Positions 22,301 to 33,243 are shown, counted from the stretch's first letter. The stretch is DNA of 64,000 nt from Typhlomys cinereus (GCA_023101885.1 JALPQD010000215.1:868001-932000), one strand, 5' to 3'. The notes: generated from the sequence alone by a model not told the origin. Made by a program: numbers and translations.

Positions 22301-24909
22301 GTGAATCCCTAGGTCAGAGGTCACCTGGATGTGGACAAGACAACAGAGGAAGTGTTTTCCTCCATGATGGTGAGGAGTCCTAGGACTTCTGAGTGATGGA
22401 CATGTGAGCCAATCACACTGACTGTCCCAAGTCACCTGACCTCTCTATTGGTCAGGAGATTCTGTTGAGACTAAAGGACCAAATATCAGTTGAGACTTTC
22501 AAAGCTTGAAAACACCATGGGGGGAAGACCCAGGCTCGACCCCGAATGCCCTTCAGAGATGGAAACAGAGAGGAGAGGGAAGAAATGTTCCCTCCCTCAC
22601 ACACTGCATGGTATGACCATACTGCTTTGTGTCGTCAACACATCCTGTGCCCGCCTCGCCTCTGTCTCTCCCAGTATTCTTGCCCCAGACCTCTAACTAC
22701 TCCCCTATCCTAGACCCAAGCCTGCTTCATCCTGACCCTTGGACATGACCCTGTCCCAGGGGTCTCTGGGCTTTGGGGAGGGTGCTGGAACCTGGCATCT
22801 CCGGCTTTCCTCACATTCTATCACAGTGGGTTTCTATTCCCATTAATCCGTCTCCAAGGCTTAGGCCTGGAGCAGCAGAGTTGGCCCTCTGGTCTCCCTG
22901 TCTCCTGGGACCACAGAAGGATCCTCCTGTCCTGACATAACTGGGGAGAAAAGTGGCCTGAGCTGGAGTGCCCAGGAACACAAGCTGACCACATCCAGAG
23001 CTTTCTGACGGGTCCCAAATCAAAGTCATCTTGTCCCCACTCTCTGGGAGGAGCCCCCCCCCCGATCCTGGTGAAACCCACCAGCCTTCTGAAGATGACT
23101 GTTCTTAAACAGCTGCTCTGTGTGGGTCAGACACTCAACATCCCATGCGAGGGGTCTTATTTCTCTTCCTGGATTCTAAGTGGTAAAGCAGGGCGTGGTA
23201 AACTACCTTGCCAAGGTCACATGACTAGGAGATGGCAGAAATTATCATGGTGTGTGGGGAGGGTCATCACCCCTCAACCCAAGATGCTTCTCAGATGGGG
23301 AATAGCATAGCAGAAATATTCCTCATGGGGTGTTGGAAAGGGGGGCTTCACAAGCCAAATGCCTGGGAATTCCTCGAGGGAACATGACCCCTCAGACCAA
23401 AGCAGCCAGGCAGGGGTCCTGGGTGTGGGGTGCTCCCGTTACCCAGACAAGTCAGCCTCCGCCGTGAACGCATCCCAGGCTTCCTCTTCGGTCAGCAGTC
23501 GCTGCAAGTCTTCCCTGTTCGTCGTTTCCTGGAGATACTGCAGGGCATTCCTGAGGAAGCGTCGCCTGGATTCTTGGGACAAAAAGAAGCAAGGTCAGAG
23601 GGCAACACCGAAGAGCCTAAACGGCAAAGAGCACAAGGTGGCTGAATCCTGTGCTCCTGAGTTGATATCCATCAGCTTGACGGAGTCACCATTTAGGGAC
23701 CAAGTGATGTCCCCTAAACTCACATGCAAAACCCTTATACCCCGTGATTGTATTTGGAGACAGGGCATTTCAGGAAGCGCAGCAATGAGGATTAAGGGAT
23801 GTGATAGTTAATCTCGGGTGTCAACTTGACTATACCTGACATTACCTAAAATCAGCTGTCAGACCACCTGAAGAGATTATCTGGACTGATATATTTACTA
23901 GATCTGACTGGAGCCTCCCTAGATCTCATTAGAAACTCCCAGTAGCGGATCAAATAAAAGGAGCCACAGAATACAAGATGAAGAAGAAGAGAGACTCTCC
24001 AAGGATGTCTGCAGTGACGTAGCCGCCTCCAGCTTCAGCCACCAGCCATGTTGCCTCTGCCGTGAAAGACTGTTTCTCTCCTCTGGAACTGTAAGCTGAA
24101 TAAATCTCCCTTTCTTCCTTAAATTGATTGGCTTTGAATGCTCTCTCACAGCAACAGTTAAGAGTAATTGTTACAAGCGATGTCATCAAAATAGAGACTT
24201 AACCAAGCTAATCCATGGCACTGAAGTCCTCACAGGAAGAATAATGGACACTGGGCATCTATTGTCTCTCTTTCATTTATCTACCTATCTACGGATCTAA
24301 CGATCGGAACATGAACGTTTCAGCCCCGGGAAGAGGGAAAATCCCAAGGTTGACCTCCATCCTCCCCGTGACCCTGGAGACTCTGGAGAAGCCTGGAACC
24401 AGCGCCTCCAAAGCGACTTCTAATCATCGCCGCGTCAGACAACGGTCCTTGGGATGAAGGGCAGCGCTTTGAAAGCAAGCAGATGTGCCAGGCCCAGGGT
24501 TCGAGAAGCCAAATTTAGAAGAAGAACCGACTGTCCCCGGGAGCTGCTCAAGAGGCCCGAATGGACGAGATGTAGAGAATGTGTTCTCTGTAGCAAGGAG
24601 TTCCGAGTCTCCTCCAGCTCCCCAGTGAAAAAAACCATCAGATCAAAACTACGCAGACTTTGGAGGCTGTCACGGAGCCACGTGGTTTGCCATTTCCCAT
24701 TTCCCACTTCCCCAAGCAGGCAGAGTGAAAGAAAGTGACCTCTGGTCATGGCGTGGGGAGCCCCACAGAGCCAGGGTGAGGAGACCCTCTCAGTGCCTCC
24801 CGGGGACTCCTTTCTCCGTCCTCAGTTCCTTAAGCCACACTCATGGTGGAGACCCCAGCATTGTAGACTCTGAGCGGAGCAGAGAAGACTGGCTACCTTG
24901 GTGGGCCAT
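19332..24909 (-). CDS. APOL: Apolipoprotein L family protein, gene A (3 coding exons, 336 aa)
   Basis: Coding exons on the minus strand are 24909-24897 (ATG; MAHQ), 23572-23443 and 20199-19332, ending in TAA. Acceptors (TTGCAG, CCCAAG, TTACAG) and donors (GTAGCC, GTAACG) all obey GT-AG. The phases (1, then 2) match genes B and C, and the joined length is an exact multiple of three. Exon 3 encodes the amphipathic 'LQRLLTEEEAWDAFTAEADL' helix region shared by all APOLs. Exon 4 has the family signature [10 protein letters not shown], a hydrophobic hairpin (about residues 120-175) typical of the pore-forming/colicin-like domain, and near the C-terminus a second hydrophobic stretch (GIFLAVDVYNLV) followed by DGAKSESAAELR and a coiled coil. 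Known APOLs bind lipid and act in intracellular membranes, cell death or host defence; the role of this paralogue is not shown. No signal peptide is seen from this start. The paralogue identity is not resolved. Confidence 0.9.
21828..22232 (+). repeat. Solo LTR, recurrent ERVL/MaLR-like family (plus), intron 3 of gene A
   Basis: It starts near 'caggtgtcaacctgacagttgagggtttgag' and ends near 'catcaggcgaactgctaca'. It contains AATAAA near 22166 and the internal 'gctggtctggcaagtaagga' block. It lies antisense to the gene, with no equivalent at the same site in genes B or C. Confidence 0.78.
23095..23245 (+). repeat. MIR in intron 3 of gene A
   Basis: 'cttaaacagctgctctgtgtgggtcagacactc' through 'aactaccttgccaaggtcacatgactaggagatggcag' follows the MIR consensus. 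It sits at the same intronic place as MIRs in gene B (about 37815-37970) and gene C (about 57245-57400), so it predates the triplication. Confidence 0.75.
23800..24175 (+). mobile_element. Solo LTR with 5-bp TSD in intron 2 of gene A
   Basis: It begins TGTGATAGTTAATC and ends ATTGTTACA. The flanks are AGGGA (23795-23799) and AGCGA (24176-24180), a 5-bp duplication with one mismatch, as expected for ERVL/MaLR elements. An AATAAATCT signal is near 24099. The homologous sites in genes B (about 38550) and C (about 57935) are empty, so the insertion is specific to unit A. Confidence 0.75.
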
Positions 24910-24957
24910 GAGGGCTGCTGAGTCCTGGTTTTCCTTACGGCTCGCAGGGAGTCCAGT
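24897..24957 (-). other. APOL: Exon 2 of APOL gene A with the start codon
   Basis: The acceptor TTGCAG lies just above 24957. There are 48 nt of 5' UTR before ATG at 24909-24907, then four codons and one base to donor GTAGCC. The 48 nt are open in frame with the ATG, so an N-terminal extension from an upstream coding exon cannot be excluded from this exon alone. Confidence 0.8.
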
Positions 24958-25169
24958 CTGCAAGGAAGAGAAAACGCACTGTGAGGTGGAGTTGAGAGAG
25001 CCTCAGGAGAGTGGTGCCTGGGGACCTGGCGTAACCCCGTCCCCAGGATGGCTGCAGGAGAGTGGTGCCCGGGTGAGGAGACCTAGAACCCGATTTTGGT
25101 TTTCTTTTAGTTCTCGTTTATAGCTTTCATAATGTGGCCCAGTCAGAGCGCAGCCATCAGCTCTAACTA

Positions 25170-25999
25170 GAGACAGGCTGAAAGCTTGGAATGCTTGGAA
25201 TGCGGCCCCACGTGCCTAGATGAGCACCTGAAAAGAACGTTTCAGCAGACTGGAGTTGCCCACCCCCCCCATTCCTCCCCTTACCATAAAAGTCTATGGG
25301 CTGGGCGATCTAGCCCCTCATGGCCCTCTAGCGCCATGAGTCCGTTTCCAGCTGCCTACTTCTCTTGGAGGCTCCCTAGCCCCTCATGCACTCCAGTGCC
25401 ATGAGTCTGTTTCTTGTTCCTTGCTCCTCATGAATTCCATGCCTAGGCACTATGAGTTCTCAAGGGCTCCCTAGCCCCTCATGGCACTCTATTGCCATGA
25501 GCTTTGTTTCATTTCTGCTTCTCATGGGGGCGCCGTAGCTTCTCTTGGCACTCCACATCTGGAGTCCGTGATTTCCAACCTTTCTCTTCTCTAATAAACT
25601 ACCTTAATCCTCAAAAAAAAAAGTCTATGGGCCGCCCCACGGCAGTGCCAGTCTGGGCATAGGCCAATCAGAGGCCAGCAACCATTTGTCAGTAACAGAA
25701 GAGAAAATCTCAGGTGTTGTAGGAGTAAGGTTGCAATTCAAACTGCTCACAGACAAGGGGGAGGACCAATCCCTGCGCGCCAAAACTGTTGGCTGTTAGC
25801 CAATCATGTAACTACTAAGTTGGAAGCCCCCTCCCCTTGCCAGTAAGCTATAAAACTTCACCCAGACAAAGGGCCGTGCGCTTTCCAGCTCTACACTTCT
25901 GTTGGCCGGTTGTGAGCCCAGGTTCGAATCTGCTAATAAAGACCCTCATGCGATTTGCAGCCGGTGTTGGCTCCTTGTTGATTTTTGGGACCCCAGAAT
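25170..25999 (+). mobile_element. Class I-like (ERV1) LTR, interrupted by a retroposed sequence
   Basis: The right part (25632-25999) has LTR architecture: inverted CCAAT motifs (25661, 25798), TATA-like CTATAAAA at 25848, AATAAAG near 25935 and a terminal '...ggccacaaca'. The left part (about 25170-25300) begins near 'tgaaagcttggaatgc'. The piece between carries its own TSD and is a separate insertion. I found no target duplication for the LTR itself, and the left edge is uncertain. Confidence 0.6.
25301..25618 (+). mobile_element. Retroposed polyadenylated sequence with 13-bp TSD and repeated hairpins
   Basis: AAAAGTCTATGGG occurs at 25288-25300 and again at 25619-25631. The insert ends AATAAACTACC...TCAAAAAAAA, a poly(A) signal plus tail, and the target site fits L1-type cleavage in a T-rich context. 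Four segments of the form CTCATGGC...GCCATGAG (25317-25340, 25383-25405, 25427-25456, 25478-25501) can each fold as a hairpin. I do not recognise the source RNA. Confidence 0.75.
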
Positions 26000-26110
26000 C
26001 TGGCCACAACACAGGGACCTGGCGTACCCCTGTCCCCAGGGTGGCAGCAGGAGAGTGGTCCCCAGGGACCTGGCGTACCCCTGTCCCCAGGGTGGCAGCA
26101 GAGGACCAGA

Positions 26111-27239
26111 GGGACTCACAGTGCTTCTCTTCTCTTGGGTCTTTGCAGCTGCTGACTGAAGAAGTCAGTCAACTGGCCCCACGCCTCGTCTTCACACCAT
26201 CCAAGACAGGCCTCTCGTCCTGCCAGGGTCCAAGGAGACCACGGTCAGCTGAGGACACGGTCAAGAGAAAGCATTGCATCTGCTCACAGAGGAGAGGTGG
26301 GGAGGAATGTTCTGGTAGGTACCTGGGCGTGGCCATAGTCTGTAGCAAAACTAGCTCACGTCAGTGGAAGGATGATGGTGCACAGGGCTGGGGGGATGTT
26401 CTTGGAGGACAGATGGACAGCCCTGAGCTCACACTCCTTGTGCCGCGCCATGCAGCCAGTAGCACAGCAGGAAGTCACATCCTAACCCAGAGCCAGCGCC
26501 CGGACCCCACGCTCAGACTTCCCAGCTCCAGCCGTGAGCCGGTTCTCCCTCCACGACATGTCTCTCGGCAGGTTATCTCATGGCGGTCATAACACAGCCT
26601 GCATGGGTGACTGCCCGTCTCTAACCGGTGCGGCTGAGAGAGACCCTCGCTTCGATCGGCTGCTCTAGAGGCGGGAATGAGGGGGTCACCGTGGACGGAA
26701 CTGACCCACGCTCTCTGGGGGACCATCTAGACGCCGTCTACACTGCCCGCCCAAAGCCCCGGACCTGCTATGCTTTCTAGAATTCTCCCTGTGGCCTCGG
26801 CCCTCCCTAGCGAGGACCGAGTGTCCCGGGTCTCATTGGAGGACACCGACTTTACAGACACGGGTGCTTCTGCCACGTGAGGAGGAAGTGGTGAAGTGTC
26901 CCCTGAACCCGCCCAGTGGTTTCTCTTCCGACACAGTAGCCCTGGCCCAGCAGCCCGTGTCTGGCTCCGGTTTGGGCTGAGCTCGTCTCTTGTCCGTCTG
27001 CAGTGCATAAGCCGCTACGGTCGAGGGACATCAGCTTCTCCCCAGATAGGAATTTCCAGACCCCGGTTCACTTAACACAGCGGCCTGAGACACGAGGTAA
27101 AGGCTGCTGAGGGACTGCGAGGGGCTCTCGCTTATGCACAGCACAGGCGGGACAGGGCAACCAGCTGTCCCAAGGCCGGGACCTTGGGCAAACACACACT
27201 GGTCAAGGCTTCTGCACCTGGAGTCCCACGCCCCTCTGT
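26111..27239. other. Intron 1 of gene A, no feature recognised
   Basis: GC-rich unique-looking sequence between exon 2 and exon 1 of gene A. A 251-codon plus-strand frame (25837-26592) crosses the LTR and minisatellite and is not credible as a gene. Confidence 0.5.
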
Positions 27240-27676
27240 CACACTGGTATGGTCATGTGGCTCGGTGGCAGAGCACTTGACCAGCACGTATAGGCTCAGG
27301 AACCTGCACAAGCGAGGGAGGGAGGAGGAAGGGAGAAAGGGAGGAGGGAGGGAGGGAGGGAGGGGAGGGCAGAAAGGGAGGAGGAGGGAGGAGGGGAGGA
27401 GGGAAGAAACCGGAGAGAGGGGAGGAGGATGTAAGTAGGGAGAGAAGTGAGGGAGGCGAGGGAGGCTCGGGGAGAACAGGAGGAAGGGGGGAGGAAGCGT
27501 GAAGGTGACCCAGAGGGAAGAAGGGATGAAAGGAGTTTCAGCGGAAGCCGGACTTAGTGAGTAGAGAGAAAAAGAGAGGAAGGGAAGGGAGGAGGCGAGG
27601 GCGGGAGAGGAGAGAGAGGGAGAGAGGAGGAGAGAGAGAGAGAGAAGAAGAAAGAAGAAAAAAGAAAAGAAAGAAA

Positions 27677-27743
<67 letters not shown>

Positions 27744-27867
27744 GGAGAGCGGGAAAGAAGAAAGAAAGAAGAAGGGAAGACATAGGAACAAAGGAAAGAA
27801 GAGAAGAAGGGAAGAAGAGGGGAAGGGAGAGGGGAGGGGAGGAGGGGAGAGGAGATAAAAGGGTAAA
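27240..27867. repeat. ID-like SINE head followed by ~550-bp polypurine tract
   Basis: A tRNA-like head ('gtatggtcatgtggctcggtggcagagcacttgacc...') occupies about 27246-27307. It is followed by almost uninterrupted purine on the plus strand: GGGA/GGA units to 27540, then GAGA, (GAAA)n at 27665-27742 and GGGA/GGA units again to about 27857. Long Ser/Phe/Leu or Arg/Lys/Glu frames across it are low-complexity artefacts. Confidence 0.85.
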
Positions 27868-28880
27868 AAATGTTTAGTCTTGCTGGGCACCTCTGCGGGG
27901 TCCTCCTGCTGTCCTGGCGACTCTCCTAGGATGGGGCTCCCCGCGGAGGCATGGGAACAAGTCGAGATGTCACTGTCCTGTCTGCTCTTGACCAGTTGAA
28001 AGTCCAGGCAGGAAGTGTCCCTTCCCCCAGCTGGGCGCGAGCTCCCCAAAGTGGGCAGAGCCCAGCTTCCCAGCAAACCTCGCCCTCAGGGGCTGCAGGG
28101 CGTCAGCCTCAGGTGGGGAGAGAAGAGACGCATGGTTCTGAGACTGTGCAGCCCTCTGCCTGAGCCCGGGGCCCCACACACAGGTCTCCTGCCTGCTGCA
28201 GCACCTGTCCCCTGCCCACCTCACCACACTCCCTCCCCTACCACCCAACCAAACCTTTCCAAGGTTTCAGACCTGTCCTGGCTTCTCCCCCATCACCGAC
28301 CCACGTGACAACCTCACCAGTCACCACTTCCCTGCCGGCCCCTCAGTCCCTGAATGTCCTGCTTCCCGGGGCCCAAATGGGCTTGTCCCAGCCCCCAGGG
28401 GTCTGATCCCTGGCATAGCCCGGTGCTGGGGTTGAAGTCACCCGGAATGGACCCCGTGTTCCTGGGCCAGGCTGCCATGAATGGATCTGACTCTCATGTG
28501 CCGAGAGCCGTGGGGCTGTGGGACACGGCTCTGAGGAAGGAATGTGACTTTTTTTTAATAATCCAAAGTTCCTAGGGTCTTCTCTGCTTCTCTAGAGACA
28601 GATAAAGCCCACACACCCTGGGCCTGCCCTTCCAGGCAGCAGCCCTGCAGCCCCTGGGGGGAGGTTTGTGGGAAGCTGGGCTCTGCCCACTTTGGAGAGC
28701 TTGCGCCCAGCTGGAGGACGGGACACTTCCTGCCTGGACTTTCAACTGGTCAAGAGCAGACAGGACAGTGACACCTCTACTTGCTCCCATGCCTCCGCGG
28801 GGAGCCCCATCCTAGGGGGGTCGCCGTGCAGGGACAGCAGGAGGTCTCCACAGAGGTGCCCAGCAAGACTAGACTTCTTT
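27868..28880. repeat. ~240-bp inverted repeat in intron 1 of gene A
   Basis: Left arm about 27868-28110, right arm about 28645-28880, in opposite orientation with a spacer of about 530 bp. For example the plus strand near 28000 reads 'ccagttgaaagtccaggcag' and the right arm near 28731 carries its complement. Arm identity looks about 85-90% by eye. The arm segment 'cccagcttcccagcaaacctcgccct' resembles the donor end of the APOL first exon at 17078-17104, so the arms may be degenerate first-exon copies. Confidence 0.75.
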
Positions 28881-29559
28881 CAATCATTGTGGCACGATTC
28901 CCCCTTTGGTCTCTCCTGTCCCTACACTCGGAGCCCTTCCCCACCCAGACGCCCGGCTCAGCTCCTGCCTTCTAGCCTCATCCCTGGTGCCTGAGCGAGT
29001 CCAGGTGAGGCCCAAGGGAGACCTGAGCGGTCTCCTTTACGGAACCTGCAGAAGACTAAGTTCCTGGGGCCTCAGATCCCCACAGGGCCTATCACAGACA
29101 CACACTCAAAGACAATTGGGGCTCTGCGGTCCTTGTAGCTCACAAGTCAAGTGCACCCCCATCAGCAGCACCTCAAGGTCAACCTCAGTGTGGAAAGACC
29201 ACAAGGGTCAGTATGCTCCGAGCCCCCCCCCCCAAGCACCCTCACATCCTCCAATCCTCCTTTCCTCCAAACGGTGGGTACCCGTCACCTTCCCGTGTAG
29301 TGCCTTGGCCAGGTCTGAGGCGGGAAGAGGACACCAGAGCTGAGCCCTTGGCAAGGTGGGGATCCCATCTGAAGGGGTCCCACACTCTCCTGTGCTTACA
29401 GACCCTCAATCTGGCTGTAAGTCCAGCTCTCTGGCTGCTGAGCGGGTGACCCGGGCCTGACCTCGCTGAACTCGTGCCTAAAAGCAGGAAGATAACGCTT
29501 CTCACCCACAGCCACTGGACAGATGAGCAGCAGGGGGGCTTCTGAGGTGTCCCACTTAC

Positions 29560-29645
29560 CAAGGAATCTGCCTTTTGCCGGGCGTGAACAGGAGCTCGCC
29601 GTCCTTAGCGATTCGGATCAGGTCACTTCTGCGCCCAGAAATCAG
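29560..29645 (-). other. APOL: Non-coding first exon of APOL gene A
   Basis: On the minus strand it ends in a consensus donor GTAAGT (29559-29554). It lies about 4.6 kb upstream of the ATG exon, in the same place relative to the gene as the first exon of gene B. The 5' end is inferred from the TATA-like position. An ATG within the TATA-like stretch (29675-29673) would lie upstream of the transcript. Confidence 0.65.
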
Positions 29646-29667
29646 AACCAGAAGCAGCTCCAGGTTT

Positions 29668-29701
29668 GACATACTCAACACCCGAAAGGGAAAGCGAAAG
29701 T
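29668..29701 (-). promoter_or_regulatory. APOL: Perfect triple-GAAANN ISRE of gene A promoter
   Basis: The plus strand at 29684-29701 is GAAAGGGAAAGCGAAAGT, three exact GAAANN units. A weak TATA-like GTATGT (minus) lies at 29676-29671. It is the strongest ISRE in the window together with 797-814. Interferon control is inferred from the motif and from what is known for APOL genes. Confidence 0.75.
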
Positions 29702-30529
29702 CCCGAGTTCCGAGAAGCTCAGATCCCTACCCTGGGAGGGGTACTGGCGGGGCTTCAAGTCTTGCTGTCCCATTCAGAGGAGCAACTTCCTCTGCCCCAG
29801 GCCATCTAGTCAGAGGGTCTTCAGATAGACCCCCTGCTGTAGACTGCAGGACCCTGGGCAGATGACTCCAAACACCTCCCATTCTACCTAGCTCTTCTCT
29901 TTACCCACATGGAGAAGGGCTGCACTGTAGAAGCCAAAGCCACATCATAAGACAGAGTCTGAACCAGCAAAGCTGCGATGGGTGGTCTCTTGTGAGTGAG
30001 ATGCAGAACTATTTTAATGTGCACACGAGCCCCAGGCCTGCTGTGATGGGGACTGGGATACTTACATTCAAAGAGAGAGTCGGGGTGGAACCACCGACTC
30101 ACATGGAATGAGGGGGAGGGGTGTCTAACCTCTCCAGAGACCCCCAAGGATCTGCTTATAGAACCGTTCAGCTCGTCCAGCGAAATCACAAGAGGCACCC
30201 AGGATGCCTGCTCCTTTAGAGTGGGGGACTCTGCTAGTTCCTTGGGCCCCAGGCAGCTTCAACTACTGAGAACTTGAATTAATCAGGAGGGAAGCAACCC
30301 CGAGTTGGGTTGGGAGGGAAGCAACCCCGAGATGGGTGGCGAGGGTTGGGGAGACCAGCACCCCTAGTGGACAGCTGTGGGATCAGCAGCCAAGACCAGC
30401 GGCCACCCTGAAAACCTGGTGACCCCACCTCTGGGTGCAGACCAGCTGGGCCCACGTCTCTACTGATCCCCCCCCCAAAGGGACTGCGGGAGAGACAGGA
30501 ATCTTGTAGCTGAGCATCTGACATCACAG
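29702..30529. other. Upstream flank of gene A, no gene recognised
   Basis: Unique-looking sequence with a short tandem 'gggttgggagggaagcaaccccgag' duplication near 30286-30335. Frames on the minus strand up to 139 codons lack known motifs. Confidence 0.45.
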
Positions 30530-31124
30530 CAGTGTCGCTGTCTGGCCGCAGCCTGGATCCAGGATCCCAGGAGGTGACAAGGAGTCGGCGGAGATTGGGA
30601 ACAGCAGACACATGACTCAGGGCTGAGTGAATCTGAACTCGTTTATTCAAGCTTTTAGCAGATTTTATATATTCTAGAAAACCTAGGGTAAAGGGCACCT
30701 ACATAGGACCAAATTCTTTACAGGATTATGTAAAACGGATTCATTCCAGGTAACAAAGGAAGGCCAGAAGTGACATTTACTTGTGTGGAACCAGACATGA
30801 CATCCCCAGGCAAAGCTAAAAATAGGCATGACACTTGGTTGCTAACGAAGCCTCAAAGCAGAGTTACCTGGTCCATGCATTAACATATCTCAAATGTGAA
30901 GGGAAGGAGCTGTAGGGGGAGGTGATAACCCAGCCAGTCCTGAGAACAAAAGCAACCTAAGAACAGATAGGCAAACTCAATTCCCAGAGGAAGGAATTCG
31001 CCTGCCAGTGTCTATGCAGACAAGAGGCAAAACTCAATGTACAAAAGGGGAGGAGCAACTGCCCATTTTAGATGTTAATGTGTCATTCTCCAGAGAGCAG
31101 GCTTTAGGCCTGACGACCCCCACA
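30530..31124 (-). mobile_element. ERVK-like LTR (minus)
   Basis: On the minus strand it starts TGTGGGGGTCGTCAGGCC at 31124 and continues through 'taaagcctgctctctgg' and a GAATAAACGAG signal near 30645 to an end near 30530. It is collinear with 1958-2870, 9509-10105 and 38603-39559. I could not identify both halves of a target duplication. Confidence 0.75.
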
Positions 31125-31596
31125 TTTTCCTTATTTCCCTTATTTATTCCAAATAAGCCATGTCCTGTTTCCAGAAAACGCTTCCATGAAGCAGTTTTCC
31201 CCTTGCCGGACCTTGTCAAACAACATGGTTGGATAAGGACTCGACAGAGCAGACAAACCTCCCAGGAGTTCCGAGCAACCCATCTGGCAGCCCAGGTGAC
31301 CAGCTGTGAGTGGAGGAGCAGCCACTGCACCCCACTACTCTAAGCCTGGCCCCCAGCCTCATCCTCAGGACGATCTGCAGATAGGACAGCAGGCGCAAGC
31401 AGGAAGCTGTACTATAAAGCTGACCGCGGTCATAATGCTTCCAAGTGGACGCTCACGGAAACGCGCCTTCGGTGGCCACGTGCACAGAGGTGTTTGCAGA
31501 GTGAGCAGAGCAGCTTGGGGAGCCCGAGTGCTTGACTCACAGGTGGGGGTTCGCCTGGAAGCCTCCACGCTGGGCACAGAGAGACGATACAGCTGC
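31125..31596. other. Intergenic, no gene recognised
   Basis: Unique-looking sequence. Overlapping 60-110-codon frames occur in five registers without family resemblance. Confidence 0.4.
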
Positions 31597-31999
31597 GGCA
31601 ATCAGCCTGCGTTGTTGCCAATAAGTGACCACCCAGCATGTTAAGGGGGAACAGGGGGCTTTCATTTTGGCCTGTGATTCTTGGTCACAGTTCCTTGTCC
31701 AGTTTGGCAGAACTCATCCCAACACCAGGAGCTGAGGGAACTGGTCCTACCATGGCACAGGCAAGAGGCTGAGAGAGGGGATGAACTCACTTGTCAGACC
31801 AGCATGTCTGGCCATGCATAGAAGAAAGACGTGACTTCCTTGACTAGCTTCCTCCATCTTATTTGCCTGCCCAGGGACGCAGTTGACCACTGTGTGGTGG
31901 GTCTTCCCTATCAGTTAGACCCTCTGCCGCAGGCTTGCTCAGGACTCAACTACTCATTCTCTACAAGGTGTCAAGCTGACACCTGTATCTCACTGTGAC
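31597..31999 (-). repeat. Solo LTR, recurrent ERVL/MaLR-like family (minus)
   Basis: Plus-strand order: 'gcctgcgttgttgccaataagtgacc', 'gttaagggggaacaggg', 'gtccagtttggcagaac', 'gaccagcatgtctggcc', ending 'gtcaagctgacacctgtatc...tgtgaca'. Confidence 0.75.
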
Positions 32000-32582
32000 A
32001 CAGTCCCGAGTTCAGTAGATTCCAGGTAGGAGCGGGGAGGAGAGGCAGGTGGACAGGAAGGTCGGTGAGAAGCGGCCCACCGGGCAGTTCTCACAATATG
32101 GCCCAGACACAGCACCCAAGCTACCCACAGGCCACAGTCGGGAGGTGGCAGGTGGCCTTGTCCTGCTGTTGCTGGGAGGTTTTGATGTCCACGTTCTTGT
32201 GATCAGGAGTCGAAGACAGAAACCAGAACACGTGTGGAGGACTGAGGCAGATTCTACTAGAAGAGTGAAAGAGCAGAACTCACAGATGTAGAATCCATGA
32301 GGGGCAAGTGAGGCAGAGATGGCTGCCAGGGTCAGGGGTCTTTACAGGGTTAGGCAGGCCTGGGAAAGGTGGCTTTTCCTTATTGGTTAGCTCCAGTTTT
32401 TCAAACTGGATTGGAGCTTTTGGTCCTCCACATCTCATTGGTCTGCTCAGATTGGGGCCCAGCCCAGTTGATCTTGTGGCCGACCTTGTGGTCTAGCTTA
32501 TGTGCAATGGACAGCTCATCTCCATATCCCTGCATGATTTCTTTCATGATGGGGCAAGTCAGGGACTGTTGCCGTCCAGAAG
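32000..32582. other. Intergenic, no gene recognised
   Basis: No supported exon or repeat. Confidence 0.4.
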
Positions 32583-32982
32583 AAAAGACCATCAAACGGC
32601 TTAAAGGAACCAGGTGTTTATTTTCTTACTGATAGTCTGGTTACAGTCTGTAGTCCAGCTTGACAGATGAGCACGCACCAACACCAGGGCCAAGGGAACT
32701 GGCCACACCATCTCTACGTAATGACTGAGAGAAGGATGATCCTTACTTGCCAGACCAGCATGTCCGGCCAAGTATACACAAGGATGCCAACTTTCTCAAC
32801 CATCTCTGTGTATTTTATTCCAGGGCCTAATCCACCCACCATGGACTGGGCCTTCCTCATCAGCTAGACAATCTCCTGCAGGTTTGCTCTGGGCCTAACT
32901 CAACCACTAATTCTCTACAAATGTGCCCAGAGCTCAAACCCTCAGTAGTCAAGTTGTCACTTGTGTCTAACTATGACAGTGT
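32583..32982 (-). repeat. Solo LTR, recurrent ERVL/MaLR-like family (minus), well preserved
   Basis: It begins 'gaccatcaaacggcttaaaggaaccaggtgtttatt' and ends 'gtcaagttgtcacttgtgtctaactatgaca'. The internal block 'cttgccagaccagcatgtccggccaagtatacacaaggatgcc' is almost identical to the complement of the copy at 21828-22232. Confidence 0.8.
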
Positions 32983-33243
32983 ATATGTGTGTGTGAGTGT
33001 GTGTGTGTGCATGCATCAAAGACCAATTGAGTGCATGTGCCTGTGGAGGCTAAAGATTGAAATGGAGAATCACCCTGGATTGTTCTACCTCCTTACTGCT
33101 TTGCTCTGGGGTTTCCCAGGCTCTGCCTTCCAGGGCCAGAAACACAGGCTGTCACCATTTCTGCCTGGTAGAATCTGGGATCCAAACTCAGGTCCTTCTG
33201 CATAAAAGACAAAGGCTTCACCCCGTGCCATCTCACCAGTCCT
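32983..33243 (-). repeat. Older B2-superfamily SINE (minus)
   Basis: A TG-rich start (32985-33011) leads into the reverse-complemented body and a head ending 'cccgtgccatctcaccagtcc' near 33242. Confidence 0.72.

Larger units (their letters stand above)
24995..26110. repeat. Short minisatellite split by an LTR insertion
   Basis: Units resembling 'GGGACCTGGCGTACCCCTGT' plus a 'ccccagggtggcagcaggagagtgg' tail occur at about 25017-25075 and twice at about 26004-26110. The LTR described at 25170-25999 lies between them. Confidence 0.7.

Noticed and set aside
25837..26592. 251-codon plus-strand frame
   Set aside because: It runs through an LTR and minisatellite units; no motif.
27132..28076. 314-codon Ser/Phe/Leu-rich frame on the minus strand
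   Set aside because: Most of it is the pyrimidine complement of the polypurine tract; low complexity, no motif.
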